A stretch of 64,000 nucleotides of DNA from Streptomyces zhihengii (lineage in GTDB: Bacteria; Actinomycetota; Actinomycetes; Streptomycetales; Streptomycetaceae), in NCBI RefSeq assembly GCF_016919245.1, contig NZ_JAFEJA010000003.1:434001-498000 (forward strand), in the 5' to 3' direction. The translations under genes were made by a program, and so were the position numbers. Below the pieces are notes generated by a model. The model saw nothing but the letters and a program-made list of their open reading frames with translations. It ran no database searches and was not told where the DNA came from. Of the stretch, positions 60,025 through 64,000 are shown one piece after another. The first letter of the stretch is position 1. Each line of letters starts with the position of its first letter.

Positions 60025-61761
60025 GTCCTCCCCGCTGGGGTGGGGGTGTTCCGTCGCTGTCTGCCCTGCTGATCCAGGGGAGCAAGTCCTCCCCGCTGGG
60101 GTGGGGGTGTTCCGCATGTCAGACACCCGGACCGGTGGGGCAATCCGTCCTCCCCGCTGGGGTGGGGGTGTTCCGTGCCGACGCGGACCGTGCCCTGGCC
60201 GACGCCCGTCCTCCCCGCTGGGGTGGGGGTGTTCCGCCCCGGCCCGGTGGGCGAGGTGTTCGGATACGGTCCTCCCCGCTGGGGTGGGGGTGTTCCGTCA
60301 CCCGGGCGGAACTCGCGGGCCGCCACGTCGTCCTCCCCGCTGGGGTGGGGGTGTTCCGACACTCCTGATAGCTACGGCTTCACCGGCAAGGTCCTCCCCG
60401 CTGGGGTGGGGGTGTTCCGAGCTCAGCCAGCGAATGGTCGGCGGCGACGATGTCCTCCCCGCTGGGGTGGGGGTGTTCCGATTTCCAGCAGCTGGACTTC
60501 AGCAACGTGCAGGTCCTCCCCGCTGGGGTGGGGGTGTTCCGCGTGGCCTGCCGTTCGGCAGGCCACGCCCCGTGTCCTCCCCGCTGGGGTGGGGGTGTTC
60601 CGGTCAACGACGCGAACATCTACCACCTGCACGAGTCCTCCCCGCTGGGGTGGGGGTGTTCCAAGCACTACCAGTCCCGCCACGGTGTGGCCGTCGTCCT
60701 CCCCGCTGGGGTGGGGGTGTTCCGTTGTCCCCGTCGGGGTTGCTCGAACGGTAACTGTCCTCCCCGCTGGCGTGGGGGTGTTCCGCGGCGCTTCGCCTCG
60801 TCGGCGGTGGCGGCCGGGTCCTCCCCGCTGGCGTGGGGGTGTTCCGGTCTCAACAGGCCCCGCAAGCACAGAGAAGGGGTCCTCCCCGCTGGCGTGGGGG
60901 TGTTCCGACCAACCCTGACAGGCCACGGCCCCCGTCACCGTCCTCCCCGCTGGCGTGGGGGTGTTCCGCACGGGGCCGCGCCCCGGCGGTGTGGTGTGGC
61001 GTCCTCCCCGCTGGCGTGGGGGTGTTCCGACGTGCACCAGGCCGAGGATGGCCCCGCCGACGTCCTCCCCGCTGGCGTGGGGGTGTTCCGCCGAAGTTGC
61101 CGGAGGTGTTGGCGCCGGTGACGTCCTCCCCGCTGGCGTGGGGGTGTTCCGGCGGACCGGACGTCGCGCATGGTGTCGGTCCAGTCCTCCCCGCTGGCGT
61201 GGGGGTGTTCCGCCCATCGCTCCAGGGCCTGCGTCCTCGAGGCGGTCCTCCCCGCTGGCGTGGGGGTGTTCCGAACAAGGCCACCTGCGCCTGGCAGGCC
61301 AACCGGTCCTCCCCGCTGGCGTGGGGGTGTTCCGCGAGCTGCAGCCGCCGTAGCCGCCTCCACGGCGTCCTCCCCGCTGGCGTGGGGGTGTTCCGCGGAT
61401 CATCCCGGCGCACCGCCGGGTCTACGGGTCCTCCCCGCTGGCGTGGGGGTGTTCCGCCGATGCCGGCGAGGATGAGGGCGCAGGCGACGTTCTCCCCGCT
61501 GGCGTGGGGGTGTTCCTCTATGGCGACGGTGAGGGCCCCGACTGCTTCGGTCCTCCCCGCTGGCGTGGGGGTGTTCCGACGACGTTCGTGGGCGAGACCT
61601 GGGAGGAAATGTCCTCCCCGCTGGCGTGGGGGTGTTCCGCCCCCGCTCAGCCTGGAGGTGCGCGTGACGCTGTCCTCCCCGCTGGCGTGGGGGTGTTCCG
61701 TGTACGGGAACGGGACAAGCGCGAGACGTCGCGTCCTCCCCGCCGACGCGGGGGTGTGCCG
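60025..61761 (+). CRISPR. CRISPR array 5, type I-E, 29 repeats with mosaic repeat types (system B)
   Basis: There are 29 repeats and 28 spacers with an exact 61-bp period. Repeats 1-12 read GTCCTCCCCGCTGGGGTGG, and repeats 13-28 (from 60757) read GTCCTCCCCGCTGGCGTGG; both end GGGGTGTTCCG. The last repeat (61733) is GTCCTCCCCGCCGACGCGG ending GTGTGCCG, the array 4 type. The end lies next to a broken MFS transporter gene. Confidence 0.97.
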
Positions 61762-62190
61762 GCCACCAGCGGCGCGCAGCCGGCGGGATTCCGGGCGGGT
61801 TCGGCGGTCTGGATGCGGGCGGTGCACACGGCGCTGATCAGGTAGGAGGCGACGTCGCCGAGCAGCGCTCGGGCGGGGCCGAGCAGCGCGGTCAGCGCGG
61901 CGCCGAGGTGGCTTCCGGCGGTCGCGGAAATCGCGAAAAGGGCGCCCACGCGGCTGTTGCCCCGCTGGATCAACGACCGCTCCACGAGGCTGGGCAACAG
62001 GCTGATGGCTGCCGCGTCGTGGAGGACACCGGCCGCTCCCTGCACCGCGGCGACGATCATGAGCTGGGTCAGGGTCAGGGCGCCCAGCGCGGCTGCCACC
62101 GGCACGGTGGCGAGGGCGGTCGCGCTGACCAGATCGCCGGTGATCATCTGCCAGCGCTTGGAGTGCCTTCTCTGCACTAAGTCAAGCGAG
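61762..62190 (-). pseudogene. MFS transporter fragment at the end of array 5
   Basis: A minus-strand frame reads KRWQMITGDLVSATALATVP, VAAALGALTLTQLMIVAAVQ, AISLLPSLVERSLIQRGNSR and ALLGDVASYLISAVCTARIQ. These correspond to transmembrane helices 3-6 of an MFS exporter of the enterobactin-exporter type. The N-terminal part stops near the end of the recombinase gene at 62204, and the C-terminal part stops at the last repeat of array 5. About 140 of 400 residues remain, so the gene is dead, and both breaks coincide with element boundaries. Confidence 0.7.
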
Positions 62191-62203
62191 TCGATCCTTG
62201 TTG

Positions 62204-64000
62204 TCAGCCTGACTGGGGCCGGACGGTCGGGATGCCGAGTGGGACGGTCGACCGTTGTGCGAGTCGAGCCGCATCGGCTTGCTTGGTGCGGACAAAGGTC
62301 AAGGTCATGTCGATGCCTTCGATCTCGCCGAGCCATTGTTCCTCCTGTGCGCGCTTGCGGCGGAGGACCAGGTCCTCCTCGATCTCGGCCAGCCTCGGCA
62401 GCATCTTGGGGTTGACCTGCAGCATTGGGCATCGGATGCATGCGTGCTCGTGCTGGCAGGGGGATCCGTAGGGGCGAGCGCAGTTACCGAGTTCGACCTT
62501 GCGTTTGTCGAAGTGCTCTTCGAACTCGTCCCACTCCTCGCGGTTGACGTCGACGTACTCGTCCTCGGGACGCAGGGTTCGGCGGTGGTTGAGGAACTCC
62601 TGGTAGTGCTTGACGATGTCCTCGGCGAAGACCGCGACGTAGCCCTGAGTGGTCTGGAGATTCAGATGTCCGAGTAGGGCTGCGCCGATGTGGATCGGCA
62701 GGCCGCCGTTGACGATGTCGGTGGCGAAGAGCCTGCGGAAGTCGTGCGGTGTGAACTTGGTGCCGGCGAAGGCGGGGTTCGTTTCGGCGATCTCTTCGCA
62801 GCTGCGGCGGATCATGAGCTGAACTGTTGTCGGCGATACGACATCGTGGCGGGTTCCCAGTTGCCGTTGGAAGAGGAACGGCATGGGTTCTGACCAGGTC
62901 TTCTCGTGTCCGTCGTAGCGGCTCAAGAGGGGAATCGAGTGGCCTCTGCGGGTGTGGCGGCGGACGATCTGCGCGACGGCGTGGAAGAGCTCGGCGGACA
63001 TCGGGATGACACGCTCGCGCTCGGTCTTCGAGGGGGCCACGACCAGGAGGGCGATGACCTCACCACCGGGCCGCTCGTATTGGCGAATGCTGAGGTGGGT
63101 GAGCTCAACCAGTTCCTCGACGCGGATACCGCTGTGACGCAGGATCTCAACGGCGACCCACTCCCAGAACGCGGAGTCCTCGGCCATCGACACGTGGATC
63201 AGCTCGCCGGTCTCGTGGTCGGTAACCCTCACGGCCGGCTCGGCCAAGACCTTCGCCCGGCGGCGATCCTCGCGGGAGTTGGTGCGGCTGTAGCGGCGGC
63301 CCTTGTGCTCGAACTGTTCACCCAGTGGAATCGGCCGGGCAGCTTCCAACAGGCCGGCCAGGTGCTCGTAGCGCTCCTCGACGTGCCGGACGAGAACCGG
63401 CAAAAGGGGCTGGCGAACGCGGGTGCGGTCGGCCATCCGCCGGGTGACCTCACGGCGCCGCTTGCCGAAGCCCTTCACGTCCCGGGGCAGAATCGGGCAG
63501 GGCGTCACCCACTGGGCCCACCGTTCCGGTTCACCGATGGCCCAGCTGTGGAGATCGAGGTAGAGGCCGCGGACGGCCAGCAGGACGGATTCCGCGTCCT
63601 TGCGGAGGCGGGTGCGGTCGGTTTTGCCGTCCCTCCGCCAGTACTGGATTTCAGCCCGCCACTGGTCATAGAGCTCCTGGCTGAGGTTCAGGTCGCGCTG
63701 ATCGGGGTTGAGCTCTTCGATGACGGCCCAGAACAGGCTGGCCAGCTGGCGGGCCAATGCCTGAAGGGTGACGTAGTCCGTGTCCGCTCGGCGGCGAGCC
63801 AGGTAGTCGATCAGGAGCTGCCGGATCTCGACGTTCTTGATGCCGTAGGCGTCGACAAGTTCCTCGACGCTTCGCTGACCGGCGTAGGTGAAGGCCCGCA
63901 GGGTCGGGCTCGTCTCAGGCGGAAAGTGCCCCATCCTGTGCAGGATCTCCCAGGTGCCCAGGGCCGCGAACCGAGTCGTGTCCCCGTTGGCTCCATGGGT
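62204..64000 (-). CDS. Tyrosine recombinase/integrase, partial at the right edge
   Basis: The frame is open to the right edge (about 598 codons visible); the sequence before the first internal ATG (63934) still looks native (TTRFAALGTWEILHRMGHFP), so the true start is outside. The phage-integrase catalytic residues are present: Arg in HSGIRVEELVEL, Lys in VVAPSKTERERVIP, HxxR in TPHDFRRLFATD and a final His in LLGHLNLQTTQGYV with Tyr. After the catalytic domain lies a Cys-containing tail (CQHEHACIRCPMLQ) of a type seen in large actinobacterial recombinases. It may belong to a mobile element whose insertion cut the MFS gene. No att site is recognised. Confidence 0.85.
   Translation of the reverse strand, partial: THGANGDTTRFAALGTWEILHRMGHFPPETSPTLRAFTYAGQRSVEELVDAYGIKNVEIRQLLIDYLARRRADTDYVTLQALARQLASLFWAVIEELNPDQRDLNLSQELYDQWRAEIQYWRRDGKTDRTRLRKDAESVLLAVRGLYLDLHSWAIGEPERWAQWVTPCPILPRDVKGFGKRRREVTRRMADRTRVRQPLLPVLVRHVEERYEHLAGLLEAARPIPLGEQFEHKGRRYSRTNSREDRRRAKVLAEPAVRVTDHETGELIHVSMAEDSAFWEWVAVEILRHSGIRVEELVELTHLSIRQYERPGGEVIALLVVAPSKTERERVIPMSAELFHAVAQIVRRHTRRGHSIPLLSRYDGHEKTWSEPMPFLFQRQLGTRHDVVSPTTVQLMIRRSCEEIAETNPAFAGTKFTPHDFRRLFATDIVNGGLPIHIGAALLGHLNLQTTQGYVAVFAEDIVKHYQEFLNHRRTLRPEDEYVDVNREEWDEFEEHFDKRKVELGNCARPYGSPCQHEHACIRCPMLQVNPKMLPRLAEIEEDLVLRRKRAQEEQWLGEIEGIDMTLTFVRTKQADAARLAQRSTVPLGIPTVRPQSG

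Noticed and set aside
60023..61837. Open frames up to 334 codons through array 5
   Set aside because: Repeat translation only.
1..64000. tRNA, rRNA or riboswitch genes
   Set aside because: I saw no cloverleaf with GTTCGA-type T-loop, rRNA core or known riboswitch core; I could not run a covariance search, so small RNAs may be missed.

Overview
The window is high-GC actinobacterial DNA, most likely Streptomyces. GC-rich third codon positions, GTGA/ATGA start-stop overlaps, DUF5994 and DUF6087 proteins, a SpoIIE phosphatase and actinomycete-style type I-E cas genes all point that way. It reads as a defence-rich, heavily rearranged accessory region: intact defence and RiPP genes sit among broken remnants and an insertion sequence, and a large tyrosine recombinase lies at the right edge.

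Layout. (1) 1-6639, minus: a type II Wadjet-like operon jetA-jetB-jetC (DUF2397, DUF2398, SMC-like ATPase); jetC runs off the left edge and jetD is not in view. (2) 6845-10690: an IS630 element splits a small P-loop (dTMP-kinase-like) gene next to a NUDIX gene, followed by a frameshifted HTH regulator and gene fragments. (3) 10828-12745: a PP2C/SpoIIE phosphatase and a DUF5994 protein. (4) 13870-14488: radical-SAM and kinase remnants that run into the far end of CRISPR array 1. (5) 14489-30335, minus: type I-E system A. Its order is cas3-cse1 fusion, cse2, cas7, cas5, cas6, cas1, cas2, leader, then an array of about 95 repeats. (6) 30853-33983: a relic array, transposase and glycosyltransferase remnants, and a deoxysugar operon (truncated rmlB, DegT aminotransferase, formyltransferase) whose rmlB is cut by a four-repeat array. 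(7) 34161-37725: a graspetide (ATP-grasp RiPP) cluster with precursor, ATP-grasp ligase, PIMT-like methyltransferase and a broken regulator. (8) 37739-40510: small genes, a decayed aromatic meta-pathway operon, an eight-repeat degenerate array and a two-repeat relic. (9) 41090-44103: two unrecognised proteins and a GNAT acetyltransferase. (10) 44070-61761: type I-E system B. Its order is a separate cas3 (minus), array 3, a 1-kb interruption, cse1-cse2-cas7-cas5-cas6-cas1-cas2 (plus), array 4 and array 5. (11) 61762-64000: an MFS remnant and a tyrosine recombinase open at the right edge.

How the genes work together. Each CRISPR system has its own adaptation module (Cas1-Cas2), Cascade (Cse1, Cse2, Cas7, Cas5, Cas6) and Cas3 nuclease-helicase. 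In A the Cas3 and Cse1 parts are one polypeptide; in B they are separate. Arrays 3, 4 and 5 have related but distinct repeats and would probably share the one Cas6e of system B. Wadjet would add protection against circular plasmids. All four leaders carry the same 8-mer CAGGTCAG at -13 to -6 from the first repeat, although the two systems have different repeats and Cas1 proteins.

The most unusual pattern is repeat-mediated rearrangement. There are nine separate I-E-like repeat loci. Repeat variants are mosaic within and between arrays, an about 120-bp leader block occurs twice, spacer blocks are duplicated, and at least four gene fragments end at an array boundary. Functions are assigned from sequence motifs and recalled family features; no database search was run.
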